A stretch of DNA of 64,000 nucleotides from Amycolatopsis marina (GCF_900111885.1 NZ_FOKG01000010.1:216974-280973), one strand, 5' to 3'; positions 1-8,638 are shown, numbered from the stretch's first letter. Program-made: numbers and translations. The notes: a model not told the origin generated them from the sequence alone.

Positions 1-74
1 GTATACAGGCGGCGAGATCAGCGAGCAACGGGATTGCCACCGGGGCCGCGGGAGGCGCCGGAATCGAGGTGTGC

Positions 75-1265
75 TCAACGTGCGAGGGCGGCCGGGTCCG
101 CGGAAGTCAGGTCCTTGATGAGCGAAATGGACCTGCCCGCCAGGGTGGTGGCCACGATCCGGTTGATGACCGGCAGCCGTGCCATCCGCAGTACCGCACG
201 TCTCAGCCACAACTGGGGTGTCGATGCGGGCAGGAACCAGCGGGCCGCTCCTCGGCCGGTCCGCTGCTTCTCCTCGGCCACCGGACGCCACACCTGTTCG
301 TACTCCGCCAGCGCCTCGGGAATCGTCGGTGCCTTGGCGAGCCGGTCGGCCAGCACGAACGCGCCCGCGATGCCGAGCGAGGCGCCTTGGCCCGCGAGCA
401 ACGACACGGCGTACGCCGCGTCACCGACGAGTGCGACCCTTCCCTTGCTCCACTTCGGCAGGTGGATCTGGGCAACCTGGTCGTAGTAGATCTCGGCCGA
501 CGCCGGACGTTTCTCGATCGCCTCGGGCACCACCCAGCCCAACCCGCCGAAGGCATCACGCACAGCCGCACTGGCGTCCGCCGGCAGTTCGGGGTCCGGG
601 TTGCGGTACACGGCAAAGGCGGCGACGGCGCCGTCACGCAGGGCGTAGAAGCCCATCTGCCTGTCGATCGAGTCGGTCATGCAGGCGCGGCCACGAACGG
701 CCCCGTGGATTCCCGGGGAGTCGAAGGTGAAGGCCGCCGTGTGAAATCCGAGGTAGCGCAGGAACAATGACTCGGGTCCGAACACCAGCCCGCGGACGGT
801 CGAGTGGATGCCGTCTGCGCCGACGAGCAGGTCGGCTTCCAGTTCGGCGCCGTCTTCGAGAGTGACCCGCACCCCGTCGCCGCGGTCCTCGACAGCGCTC
901 GGACCGGTGCCGAACCGCAGGTCCACCTCCGCGGGCAGCCGTTCGCGCAGTACCTGCTCGAGGTCGGGACGCATGATGTTCAGCAGCGGCCCATCGGCGA
1001 ACTGTCGTGGCCGTATGTCGGCCCGGTGCCGGCCACGCTCGTCGATCAGCGTCGCCTGGTCCAGGTGAAACGCGACGTTGTCGAGCGCGGGCAGCAACCC
1101 CATGGCTTCTGCGGCGTCGAAGCCGGGGCCGAAGAAGTCGATCATGTATCCTTGTTGCCGGGGACCGGTTGCCCGTTCCAGCAGTACGACGTCGCCACCC
1201 AGTTCCGCCACCCGGATCGCGAGGGTAAGGCCGGCGATTCCCGCTCCACAGATCACGATCCGCAT
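75..1265 (-). CDS. FAD-dependent monooxygenase (PheA/TfdB-type fold)
   Basis: This 396-residue protein is a class A flavoprotein hydroxylase. The N-terminal dinucleotide fold is visible as GAGIAG at residues 7-12, the second NADPH/FAD signature as GADGIHS at about 149-155, and the C-terminal FAD-ribityl motif as LVGDAAYA at about 279-286. The family hydroxylates aromatic or polyketide-like substrates using NAD(P)H and O2; the substrate here cannot be told. The ATG start lies about 64 bases downstream of the TetR gene at 1329-1889 on the same strand, so the two probably form a regulator-enzyme operon. Length is normal for the family. Confidence 0.85.
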   Translation of the reverse strand: MRIVICGAGIAGLTLAIRVAELGGDVVLLERATGPRQQGYMIDFFGPGFDAAEAMGLLPALDNVAFHLDQATLIDERGRHRADIRPRQFADGPLLNIMRPDLEQVLRERLPAEVDLRFGTGPSAVEDRGDGVRVTLEDGAELEADLLVGADGIHSTVRGLVFGPESLFLRYLGFHTAAFTFDSPGIHGAVRGRACMTDSIDRQMGFYALRDGAVAAFAVYRNPDPELPADASAAVRDAFGGLGWVVPEAIEKRPASAEIYYDQVAQIHLPKWSKGRVALVGDAAYAVSLLAGQGASLGIAGAFVLADRLAKAPTIPEALAEYEQVWRPVAEEKQRTGRGAARWFLPASTPQLWLRRAVLRMARLPVINRIVATTLAGRSISLIKDLTSADPAALAR

Positions 1266-1328
1266 GGTGTTCCTCCCGTTGCGCTTTCCGAATCTCGTTC
1301 GCGGGGCAGGGCGCTGTGTGTTCCGGTG

Positions 1329-1889
1329 CTACTGGACAAGCCTGCGCAGGACCGCCGAAACGTGCGCCGGATCCGGTCCCGTCTCCAGTCCTCGGTGCAG
1401 GAGCAGCCCGTCGAGCGCGGCAACCAGCACGGCCGCCGTTTCGTCCGGGGCGGACACTCCGCGGTCGCCAAGCCAGCGGCCGAAACGCGATCGGAACGCC
1501 TCGACCAGTCCGCGGACCTGTTCGCGGAGTTGGTCGTCCCGCGTCGCTGCCAGGTATGCCTCCACCGTAAGCAAGGAGACCGGGTCGGCTCCCGTGTAAC
1601 GGTCCACCGAGGAGAGCATCGCGTCGACGGCCTCGGCAGGGGTTTCGGCGGACTCCAGGACACCGTCTACATAGGACAATATCTGTCGCATCAGTCCGAC
1701 CACGGCTTCGTTCAGCAGGGCAGAAAGGGACGGGAAGTGATAGTGCACGACGCTGGGAGTCACTCCCGCACGCTCCGCCAGAATCCGCGTGCTGACCGCT
1801 GTCCATCCGCGTTCCGGTATGAGCTCCACCGCGGCCGCGAGCAGTCGTTGCCGCACCTCGCGTCCGCGCGCGGCTGCCGGAGAGTTCAT
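1329..1889 (-). CDS. TetR/AcrR family transcriptional regulator
   Basis: A 186-residue one-component repressor. The N-terminal helix-turn-helix is recognisable (ILAERAGVTPSVVHYHF at about residues 35-51), followed by a variable ligand-binding domain. I chose the ATG at 1889 because an AAGGG-like ribosome site precedes it by about 7 bases; an in-frame GTG at 1910 would add seven residues and is also possible. It lies directly upstream of, and is transcribed with, the FAD monooxygenase, which it most likely controls. A near-palindrome just upstream of the gene could be its operator. The ligand is unknown. Confidence 0.85.
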   Translation of the reverse strand: MNSPAAARGREVRQRLLAAAVELIPERGWTAVSTRILAERAGVTPSVVHYHFPSLSALLNEAVVGLMRQILSYVDGVLESAETPAEAVDAMLSSVDRYTGADPVSLLTVEAYLAATRDDQLREQVRGLVEAFRSRFGRWLGDRGVSAPDETAAVLVAALDGLLLHRGLETGPDPAHVSAVLRRLVQ

Positions 1890-1917
1890 CGTCCACCCTT
1901 GCCAGGTCACTCATCCT

Positions 1918-1934
1918 GTACGGTCGCCCTGTAC
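1918..1934. promoter_or_regulatory. possible TetR operator
   Basis: The 17-base stretch GTACGGTCGCCCTGTAC has GTAC at both ends around an imperfect dyad. It sits immediately upstream of the TetR coding region, the usual place for an autoregulatory operator. The dyad is imperfect, so this is only a candidate. Confidence 0.3.
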
Positions 1935-2043
1935 GACTGCCCCAACCGTAGCGCGTGACGTCCGGAAGGCAAGGCGGGGCGGACGACCATCGTGTTGTGG
2001 TGGGACTGACGTTGCTCCAGGAAGCGAAACGCCTTGCTGATCC

Positions 2044-2080
2044 CTAGGGCGTGTGGATCAAGTCCGATCTGATCCAGATT
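2044..2080 (-). pseudogene. IS5-type transposase C-terminal remnant (copy A)
   Basis: Read on the minus strand this stretch encodes IWIRSDLIHTP followed by a stop. It closely matches the last codons of the larger transposase remnant at 2616-2822 (LIWIETDLIHAA, stop). Only about a dozen codons survive, so it is the end of a decayed insertion sequence. It directly precedes the P-loop kinase gene. Confidence 0.55.
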
Positions 2081-2082
2081 GA

Positions 2083-2619
2083 ATGATGAGCGGAGCGTTG
2101 CGAGTCTCAACGTCAGTGGCGGAGCGTAACCTCGGCCCGGTGGCAGTGAACAAGACACGACGACCCCGCGTCGTGATGATGTGCGGGCCAGGTGGTGCCG
2201 GCAAGACTACCTACGCCAAGGGCCTGGAGCGCGAGGGCTGGACGCGTTTGTCGTTCGAGGTGGAGTTCTGGGATCGCGGAATCACGACGATGCCCTCCGC
2301 CGAAGTGGTCGCCGAGGTGGCGACAGACCTGAAGGCGCGTTTGCTGCGCCATGTCGCGGCGGGGAACGATGTCGTGCTCGACTTCGGATTCTGGTTCCGG
2401 CGACAACGCGATGAGTTCCGCGCACTGCTCGCACCGCAGGGCATCCTGCCGGAAACTGTTTACATCGCGACGAGTCTTGAGACCATCCTGAGCCGGGTCG
2501 GTGACCGACACGGCAGGCGGGCGGACGATTGGCCGCTCACCGAGCAGACGGCGACGGAGTACTTCGAGCGGTTCGAGCCGCCGACGCCCGAGGAGGGGCC
2601 GCTCGAGGTGGTCCGCTAG
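2083..2619 (+). CDS. P-loop ATP/GTP-binding kinase-like protein (AAA_33/zeta-toxin-like)
   Basis: A protein of up to 178 residues with a Walker A motif GPGGAGKTT at about residues 35-43 and a second acidic strand DVVLDFGFW at about 96-104. This is the layout of small nucleotide-dependent kinases of the AAA_33 or zeta-toxin group. Such proteins phosphorylate small molecules such as antibiotics, tRNA ends or UDP-sugars; the substrate here is unknown and no antitoxin is adjacent. The start is uncertain: the ATG at 2083 has no ribosome site, and GTG codons at 2140 and 2146 are alternatives. The gene is bracketed by IS5-type transposase remnants in the same orientation, and its stop codon overlaps the edge of the right-hand remnant, which suggests mobile-element history. 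Confidence 0.65.
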   Translation: MMSGALRVSTSVAERNLGPVAVNKTRRPRVVMMCGPGGAGKTTYAKGLEREGWTRLSFEVEFWDRGITTMPSAEVVAEVATDLKARLLRHVAAGNDVVLDFGFWFRRQRDEFRALLAPQGILPETVYIATSLETILSRVGDRHGRRADDWPLTEQTATEYFERFEPPTPEEGPLEVVR

Positions 2620-2822
2620 GCCGCGTGAATCAAGTCGGTCTCGATCCAGATCAGCGTGGCGGCGAGGGTGATCGCGGCACGGTGGGCGCGGGCGGTTTTG
2701 TCTGAGCGCATCGTAATGCCTCACCATTGCTTGAGCTTGTTGATGCAACGCTCGACGACGTTGCGGCCCTTGTAGCGCTCTACCAAGTCCGCTGTCGGCA
2801 AACGGTCACTCTGGTTCGATGA
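2616..2822 (-). pseudogene. IS5-type transposase C-terminal remnant (copy B)
   Basis: The minus strand encodes the hallmark C-terminal segment of IS5-group DDE transposases: YKGRNVVERCINKLKQW, then a stop codon where the family normally has Arg (QW-R-GI; CGA to TGA would explain it), then GITMRSDKTARAHRAAITL and LIWIETDLIHAA before the natural stop. The catalytic N-terminal and central parts are missing beyond about 2822. Truncation plus an in-frame stop make this a dead element. Confidence 0.8.
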
Positions 2823-2858
2823 GCGGTACAAGGCAAGCAGTTTCTCCCGCACGTCAAG

Positions 2859-2910
2859 CACTTTCCCGGGAAAGTGTCGTGAGTGGACCCGCACTTTCCC
2901 GGGAAAGTGC
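2859..2910. repeat. two copies of the CACTTTCCCGGGAAAGTG palindrome
   Basis: Perfect palindromes lie at 2859-2876 (CACTTTCCCGGGAAAGTG) and 2891-2910 (GCACTTTCCCGGGAAAGTGC), about 14 bases apart. Related palindromes occur again at 27964-28022, 25 kb away, also in an intergenic gap downstream of genes. The recurrence in non-coding gaps argues for a dispersed genomic repeat or a repeated protein-binding site rather than an ordinary terminator. Confidence 0.85.
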
Positions 2911-2989
2911 GGTTGGGGGTAGTTGGCGGTGGTGGTGATCTTGCTTGGTGGTACTTGCAGGCGTTCCATCCCTGAATCCGGCCTCGGGT

Positions 2990-3838
2990 TCAGTGGCTTT
3001 CGGCGGGGTCGGGGTACAGCTGAAGGAGTGCGTCCAGTTCGGCTGGATCGAGCACGATGTCCAGCTCGCGCAGGGTGGCAGCTAACTGCTCAGGTGGCAC
3101 CCTGCTCTCCTCGGTTCGCCCGTCCGCGTATTCGGTGATCAGCCGGTTGCCGAGGAGTTTGCGGCTGATCCCGTCGTCGAGTCGCATGACGACGAGCTGA
3201 CCGGTGAACGGTGAGCGTGGATGTGTGGCCACGTAGTGGTTGAACACCTCGTAGTCGATCTGGTGTTGCGGGGTGTCGTCGAAGGCGTGCAGCGCACTCC
3301 AGCCGTCCGCGGTCTGCTTCTCCAGGCGCCAGTACCTGCCGTCCCTCGTGAGCCGGTGTTTCCAGCCGCCCTGGTCCACCACTACGCCGTCCCGCAACTG
3401 CATGGGCCGCAGCACTCCTGCCCCGAACCCCACGTCTACGAGGTGGTCGGCCCCGTCGGCGCGAACCACCAGGTTGAGGTGCGTCTTCGGGCCTGGCTTG
3501 TCCGGATTCACCCGGGCAGCCAGCCGGGTCACCCGGTAGCCGAGGCGTTCGAGTGCTGCGGCGAACAACAGGCCGTGCTCGTAGCAGTAGCCGCCCCGGT
3601 CGCGCTGAACGAGTTTGGCGCTGATCGCCGTGAGCTCGAGTGTGGGACTCGTGCCGAGCAGCGGATCGATGTTCTCGAACGGAATGGTGCGCACGTGCGC
3701 CTCGTGCAGGGCCGTCAACGCGGCCGCGGACGGTTCGGAGCGGGACTGCCCGATGCGGTCGAGGTAGGCGTCGAGGTCGAGCTCGTCCACCCCCCACTCG
3801 TCGGATGCGGTTTCGGAATGCTGCGTCGTCGCGTTCAT
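2990..3838 (-). CDS. nat: arylamine N-acetyltransferase
   Basis: A 282-residue cytosolic enzyme that moves an acetyl (or other acyl) group from CoA to arylamines, hydrazines or related amines; in some actinomycetes family members close amide bonds in natural products. The catalytic triad is intact: Cys85 in RGGYCYE, His120 in KTHLNLV and Asp135 in LVDVGFG. The ATG at 3838 is preferred because it gives the normal family length; a TTG at 3859 would add seven residues. It stands alone, with a transporter gene upstream on the same strand after a 46-base gap. Confidence 0.93.
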   Translation of the reverse strand: MNATTQHSETASDEWGVDELDLDAYLDRIGQSRSEPSAAALTALHEAHVRTIPFENIDPLLGTSPTLELTAISAKLVQRDRGGYCYEHGLLFAAALERLGYRVTRLAARVNPDKPGPKTHLNLVVRADGADHLVDVGFGAGVLRPMQLRDGVVVDQGGWKHRLTRDGRYWRLEKQTADGWSALHAFDDTPQHQIDYEVFNHYVATHPRSPFTGQLVVMRLDDGISRKLLGNRLITEYADGRTEESRVPPEQLAATLRELDIVLDPAELDALLQLYPDPAESH

Positions 3839-3884
3839 ACAACCACTCTGGTACCTCAAGCATGGTAGAGGTCAAGAGTGCGTG

Positions 3885-5180
3885 TCAGCGGTACCGTGTC
3901 GCCTTCGTGCACAGGGCGACACAGACGAGACTGAGCGCGCTCACGCCGCCGAGGTAGATGCTGATCGGCACGCTCGACTGCCACGTCGCGTAGAGCCCCG
4001 CGGCGACCGTCGGTGCCAGACCGCCGCCGAGAATCGAGCCGAGCTGGTAGCCGAGGGACGCGCCGCTGTATCGGACATTGGCCGGGAACAGTTCGGCGAA
4101 CAGTGCGGCCAGCGGACCGTAGGTGATGCCCATGCAGGCGGCGAGGGCAATCAGCGCGGCGAGGATCAGCGCCGGATTCCTGGTGTCGACGAGCGGGAAA
4201 AGCACGGTCGCGCAGACGATCTGGCCGAGGTAGCCGATCAGTAGTACCCGCTCCCTGCCATGGCGGTCGGAAAGTGCCGATGCCCACGGTATGACCAGCA
4301 GCCAGGTGAGTGCACCGATGAGCGTGCAGGTCAGGATCAGGCCGCGCGCGAGGCCCAGGGCCGTAGTGGCGTAGGACAGTAGATACGCCATGAAGATGTA
4401 GCCGAGGGTGTTGTTCCCGACGAACGCGCCAGCAGCGAGCAGCACCTGCTTCGGGCTTTTCGTGAGAACGGTGACGATCGGCAACCGCTCCTGCGACTCG
4501 TCCTGCCTCAGTCGCTCGAAATCAGGACTTTCGGTGATCCTGAACCGGATGACCAGGCCGATGATCACCATGACAGCGCTCGCGAGGAACGGCACCCGCC
4601 AGCCCCAGGCGAGGAATGCCGCGTCACTGAGCGATGTGGACACCGCGAGGAAGACGAGATTGGCGAGGATGAGTCCGCCGGGCACGCCCATCTGGGGGAA
4701 GCTGCCGTAGAAGCCCTTCTTGTGCCGTGGCGCGTGTTCGACCGCCATCAGTACGGCGCCACCCCATTCGCCGCCGACCCCGATGCCCTGGAGGAAGCGC
4801 AGGGCCACCAGCAGGACGGGGGCGAGCGCGCCGATCGTCTCGTAGGTGGGCAGCAGGCCGATCCCCGTGGTGGCGACCCCCATCGTCAGCAGGGAGACGA
4901 CCAGCATCGACCTGCGGCCGACGCGATCTCCGAAATGCCCCATGACGATCCCGCCAATCGGCCGGGCGAGGAAGCCGACCGAGAACGTCGCGAAAGCGGC
5001 CATCGTGCCTGCGAGGGGGGAGAAGGACGGAAAGAAGAGCGGACCGAAAACGATGGCCGCGGCCATGCCGTAGATGAAGTAGTCGTACCACTCGACGGCG
5101 GTGCCGACGAAACTCGCCAGTGCGACCTGCAGTGGACGGACCTTCCGCTGACCCGTGGAGGAGACCGGGGTTCTCGTCAT
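3885..5180 (-). CDS. MFS transporter, metabolite:H+ symporter (MHS) type
   Basis: A 431-residue, 12-helix major-facilitator protein. It opens with the MHS-family signature VGTAVEWYDYFIYG, then GHFGDRVGRRSML, the loop 2-3 motif, and LQGIGVGGEWGGA in helix 4. MHS members import organic acids (for example alpha-ketoglutarate, shikimate, aromatic acids) or osmolytes such as proline and betaine with protons. The ATG at 5180 is chosen because the family signature then follows at the usual distance; an ATG at 5216 is possible and neither has a clear ribosome site. The nearby MarR regulator and FAD hydroxylase suggest an aromatic-acid substrate, which is inference. Confidence 0.85.
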   Translation of the reverse strand: MTRTPVSSTGQRKVRPLQVALASFVGTAVEWYDYFIYGMAAAIVFGPLFFPSFSPLAGTMAAFATFSVGFLARPIGGIVMGHFGDRVGRRSMLVVSLLTMGVATTGIGLLPTYETIGALAPVLLVALRFLQGIGVGGEWGGAVLMAVEHAPRHKKGFYGSFPQMGVPGGLILANLVFLAVSTSLSDAAFLAWGWRVPFLASAVMVIIGLVIRFRITESPDFERLRQDESQERLPIVTVLTKSPKQVLLAAGAFVGNNTLGYIFMAYLLSYATTALGLARGLILTCTLIGALTWLLVIPWASALSDRHGRERVLLIGYLGQIVCATVLFPLVDTRNPALILAALIALAACMGITYGPLAALFAELFPANVRYSGASLGYQLGSILGGGLAPTVAAGLYATWQSSVPISIYLGGVSALSLVCVALCTKATRYR

Positions 5181-5297
5181 CGCTGACTCGCAGACTGCCG
5201 AGGCGCCATCGCCCATGTAGTGAAGACTTTGATTGAATGGCGGGCAGCGTAAGTGAGGTAGGGCACACCTGGCAAGGGGTGCGCCCGGCCTTGTAGG

Positions 5298-5837
5298 TCA
5301 GAAGCGCTTCTTGGGCTCGGCGTCGTCCGAGCCGTGCATGAGCTTCTCGAGCAGGCCGATGAGGATGGTCTGTTCCGGCTTGGAAAGGGCGCCTGTCCAG
5401 GCCTGTTCGCGCTCGTTGTGTGCCTGGAACGCGCCTGTGATCGCCTTGTGTCCGGCCTCGGTGAGATCGAGCTGCACGGCTCGCCGGTCATGCTCCGCCT
5501 GGTGCCGGGACACAAGCTCGTCACGTACGAGCGTATTGACCAGTGCCGAAACCGCCGCCCGGCTCATGCCGGAGAGTTCGGCCACCCGCTTCGACTCCAG
5601 TGGGCCCGCCAGCCAGAGCACGAACAGCACCCGGAAACCCGGCCAGCTCCAGCCGTGGGGCCGGTGCACCGCCGACTCGAGGTCGTAGACGAGCGAACTG
5701 GTGACCCGGTGCAGCGTCAGCACCAGTCGCATCGCCGTCGGATCGACGGACGGCAGTTCCCGTGTTGTCCTGGCGACCGCGTAATCCACGAACGACAGGT
5801 AGTCGAGCCCGTCGGGGCCTGCCGGCTGCGTGGTCAT
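5298..5837 (-). CDS. MarR family transcriptional regulator
   Basis: A 179-residue winged-helix regulator. The recognition region reads AELSGMSRAAVSALVNTLV and the wing RHQAEHDRRAVQLDLTEAG, typical of MarR proteins that sense phenolic compounds or acids. It is divergent from the metallo-beta-lactamase-fold gene at 5974 and lies upstream of the MHS transporter on its own strand. The 136-base gap to the divergent gene contains a dyad (5952-5965), a plausible binding site. Confidence 0.88.
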   Translation of the reverse strand: MTTQPAGPDGLDYLSFVDYAVARTTRELPSVDPTAMRLVLTLHRVTSSLVYDLESAVHRPHGWSWPGFRVLFVLWLAGPLESKRVAELSGMSRAAVSALVNTLVRDELVSRHQAEHDRRAVQLDLTEAGHKAITGAFQAHNEREQAWTGALSKPEQTILIGLLEKLMHGSDDAEPKKRF

Positions 5838-5947
5838 CGGCCCAGCGTATGCGCACCGGCACCGGATTCCTCGGTGCCCCTGGTCTGCGCGCGTGGTGAC
5901 GGAGGGGTTTCCGTTGTGCTGTGATGGGGGTTACTCTGCGAAGAGGA

Positions 5948-5968
5948 TATAATCAAAGTATTGATCAA
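5948..5968 (+). promoter_or_regulatory. -10-like box overlapped by an inverted repeat (candidate MarR operator)
   Basis: TATAAT at 5948-5953 is a perfect -10 hexamer, though no good -35 lies 17 bases upstream. It is overlapped by ATCAAAGTATTGAT (5952-5965, arms ATCAA/TTGAT), which runs into a second palindrome TTGATCAA (5961-5968). Position just ahead of the GTG at 5974 and opposite the MarR gene fits a repressor site. Confidence 0.4.
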
Positions 5969-5973
5969 ATGGG

Positions 5974-6948
5974 GTGTTGGCGTTGACTCAGAAGGCATTC
6001 GCGTCGTCGGCGGACCTGGGGGAGAAGACGCAGTCCCTGGAGGTGCTGGCCGACGGTGTCTATGCACTGACCGCGGAAGGTGACCCGAATGTCGGCGCCA
6101 TCGAGGGGGAGGACTTTCTGGTCTGCTTCGAGGCCCTCGCGACGCCGGTGGCTGCCGGAGAATGGCTGGCGCGGTTGCGCGAGCACACCGACAAACCGAT
6201 CCGTTATCTCGTGCTGTCGCACTACCACGCGGTCCGGGTGCTGGGGGCGTCGGCGTTCGACGCCGAGGTGATCTTGGCGCACGAGAACACCAGGGCGCTG
6301 ATCGCCGAGCGCGGCAAGGAGGACTGGGAGAGCGAGTTCGGGCGGATGCCGCGGCTGGCGAAGCAGGCTGAATCCGTCCCCGGGCTCACCTGGCCGACCA
6401 TGACCTTCTCGGACCGGCTCACGATCGATCTCGGCGGCGACCGTGGGGACCTCGTGCTGCGGTACTGCGGCAGGGGGCACACCGAGGGGGACATCGTCGC
6501 CTGGCTGCCGCGGACGCGGATTCTCTTCGCCGGCGACCTGGTGGAGGCGGAGGCCGCTCTCTACACCGGGGACGCGTTCCATCACGACTGGGCTTCGTCC
6601 ACCCTGGACATGGTGCGGGCGTTCGAGGCCGAACAGCTCGTGGGGGGACGTGGTGCCGTCAGCCGCGGGCGGGGTGCCGTCGACGCCGCGGTCGAGCAGA
6701 CCCGGCACTTTCTGCACGTGATGATCCGCGAGGTCGGCGCCGTCCACCGGGCAGGCGGCACGCTGAAGGAGGCCTTCGAAGCCACACACAGCGCGCTGTC
6801 CGGGACATACGGCCACTGGCCGATCTTCGAGCACTGCCTGCCGTTTGACGTGTCCCGGCTCTGGGACGAGCTGTCCGGCATCGAGCGCCCGGTCATCTGG
6901 ACCGCCGCGCGGGACCGTGAGGTCTGGGACCAGCTGCAGGGCGGGTGA
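5974..6948 (+). CDS. metallo-beta-lactamase-fold hydrolase with altered HxHxDH motif
   Basis: A 324-residue protein of the MBL superfamily. The first metal motif reads SHYHAVR at about residues 76-82, so the His-x-His pair is kept but the Asp-His of HxHxDH is replaced by Val-Arg. Later ligands look intact (GRGHTEGD, LFAGDLVE). Family members hydrolyse esters, lactones or thioesters; loss of part of the second metal site suggests mono-metal or altered chemistry. The gene overlaps nothing and ends 7 bases before the FAD monooxygenase at 6956, forming a two-gene operon. Start is GTG at 5974 or TTG at 5983; neither has a strong ribosome site. Confidence 0.75.
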   Translation: MLALTQKAFASSADLGEKTQSLEVLADGVYALTAEGDPNVGAIEGEDFLVCFEALATPVAAGEWLARLREHTDKPIRYLVLSHYHAVRVLGASAFDAEVILAHENTRALIAERGKEDWESEFGRMPRLAKQAESVPGLTWPTMTFSDRLTIDLGGDRGDLVLRYCGRGHTEGDIVAWLPRTRILFAGDLVEAEAALYTGDAFHHDWASSTLDMVRAFEAEQLVGGRGAVSRGRGAVDAAVEQTRHFLHVMIREVGAVHRAGGTLKEAFEATHSALSGTYGHWPIFEHCLPFDVSRLWDELSGIERPVIWTAARDREVWDQLQGG

Positions 6949-6955
6949 GCCACTG

Positions 6956-8638
6956 ATGGACAGGCGGTTGAACGCGGATCGCCGCGTCGCGGTGGTCGGC
7001 AACGGGCCGGTCGGGCAGACCACGGCGCTACTGCTCGCGCGCTGGGGCGTGCCCGTCGTGCTGCTGGACGCCCGTGCGGCACGGGACACGATCGGGTCGA
7101 AGGCCATCTGCCAGCAGCGGGATGTCCTCGACGTGTGGGAGTCGGTCGGCGCGGGGCGCCGGATCGCGGACGAGGGGGTCACCTGGACAACGGCACGCAC
7201 CTTCTACCGCGATGAGGAACTGTTCGCCTACTCGCTACCGGATCCGGGCCGCTCGGCCTTTCCGCCGTTCGTGAACGTCTCGCAGGCCCGGACCGAGGAG
7301 ATCCTCGACGAGCGGATCGCGGATCAGCCCCTGATCGACGTGCGGTGGGGTCATCGGGTGACCGCACTCGACCAGCGGGCCGACGGCGTGGTCTTCTCGT
7401 GCGCGACGACAGCGGGCTCCGTCGACATCGAGGCCGCCTACGCGGTGGCGTGTGCCGGCGCCAGGGGCGAGGACATCCGGCGCATGCTCGGAGTCGGTTT
7501 CGCCGGGCAGTCCTTCGACGACCGGTTCCTGATCTGCGACATCGAGGCTGATCTGCCCGGCTGGGCGCACGAGCGGCGGTTCTACTTCGATCCGCGATGG
7601 AACCCGGGGAGGCAGGTGCTGATCCACCCCTGCCCCGAATCGAGGTTCCGCATCGACTGGCAGGTCGCGGGTGACTTCGACCTCGACGAGGAGGAGGCCT
7701 GCGGCGCCCTGGACGCGCGCATCCGTGCGATCGTCGGTGAATTGCCCTACGCGATCGTCTGGAAGACGGTCTACCGCTTTCACTCCCGTCTCGTTGACCG
7801 GATGCGCGTCGGCCGGGTGCTGCTCGCCGGGGACTGCGCGCATCTGGTGTCCCCGTTCGGCGCGCGCGGGCTCAACAGCGGCGTCGGGGACGCGGAGAAC
7901 GCGGCCTGGAAGCTGGCCTTCGTGCTGCACGGCTGGGCGGGGGAGGAGTTGCTGGAGAGTTACCACGACGAGCGGCACGCCGCGGCGAAGGAAAACCTGG
8001 ACGTCACCACGGCGACCATGGAGTTCCTGGTGCCGCACGACGACAAGCACCGGCGGCGGCGGGTCGACGTTCTCACTCGCGCGGGCACTGATCCCTCCGT
8101 GCGGTCCCAAGTGGACTCCGGCAGGCTCGCCGAACCGTTCTGGTACGTGGACTCGCCCTTGACAACGCCCGATCCGAGCCGGCCGTTCGCGGGCAGGCCA
8201 CCGCGCGGTTCCGTCCCGGCGCCGGCCCCCGGAGTGCTGGCACCCGACGTGCCGGTCCCGATCGCGGGGCCCACGTGCCGCAGGTTCCGCGAGATCGCCC
8301 GCGACGGCTTCCTGCTGCTCGCGGCACCTCGCGTGGATCTGTGCGCGGTGCGTGCGGCGGCACGGCGAGCGGGCACCGGTCCGATCCGGGTTCTGGAGCT
8401 GGCCGGGATCGACGCCGGCGGAGCGCTGACCGAGGTGCTCGGAGCACGCGAGGACGAACTGTGGGTGCTCCGGCCGGACGCGTACGTCGCGGCGGTGCTC
8501 ACCGCGCCCGGCGCGGCGGAGGTGCTGCACGCCCTGCGGCGCGCACACGGTGGATCCGGACCGCAGGTGATCAGGCGGACCTCTCCTGGCCGTCGCCGTG
8601 GCGCCCAGGCCGCTGTCGCGGCACCAGAGTGGGGTTGA
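6956..8638 (+). CDS. FAD-dependent aromatic hydroxylase (MhpA/PheA-like)
   Basis: A 560-residue flavoprotein monooxygenase. GNGPVGQTTALLLAR near residues 15-29 is the FAD-binding fold, and VLLAGDCAHLVSPFGARGL the GD motif that holds the ribityl chain. A C-terminal thioredoxin-like domain of about 140 residues follows, as in 3-(3-hydroxyphenyl)propionate or phenol hydroxylases. It probably ortho-hydroxylates a phenolic acid with NAD(P)H and O2. The ATG at 6956 is chosen because it follows the upstream stop by 7 bases. Its last 68 bases overlap the tail of the convergent clpX-like gene. Confidence 0.85.
   Translation: MDRRLNADRRVAVVGNGPVGQTTALLLARWGVPVVLLDARAARDTIGSKAICQQRDVLDVWESVGAGRRIADEGVTWTTARTFYRDEELFAYSLPDPGRSAFPPFVNVSQARTEEILDERIADQPLIDVRWGHRVTALDQRADGVVFSCATTAGSVDIEAAYAVACAGARGEDIRRMLGVGFAGQSFDDRFLICDIEADLPGWAHERRFYFDPRWNPGRQVLIHPCPESRFRIDWQVAGDFDLDEEEACGALDARIRAIVGELPYAIVWKTVYRFHSRLVDRMRVGRVLLAGDCAHLVSPFGARGLNSGVGDAENAAWKLAFVLHGWAGEELLESYHDERHAAAKENLDVTTATMEFLVPHDDKHRRRRVDVLTRAGTDPSVRSQVDSGRLAEPFWYVDSPLTTPDPSRPFAGRPPRGSVPAPAPGVLAPDVPVPIAGPTCRRFREIARDGFLLLAAPRVDLCAVRAAARRAGTGPIRVLELAGIDAGGALTEVLGAREDELWVLRPDAYVAAVLTAPGAAEVLHALRRAHGGSGPQVIRRTSPGRRRGAQAAVAAPEWG

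Noticed and set aside
634..1914. 426-codon minus-strand frame spanning the monooxygenase and TetR genes
   Set aside because: Arg/Gly/Pro-rich shadow frame across two well-supported genes in another frame.
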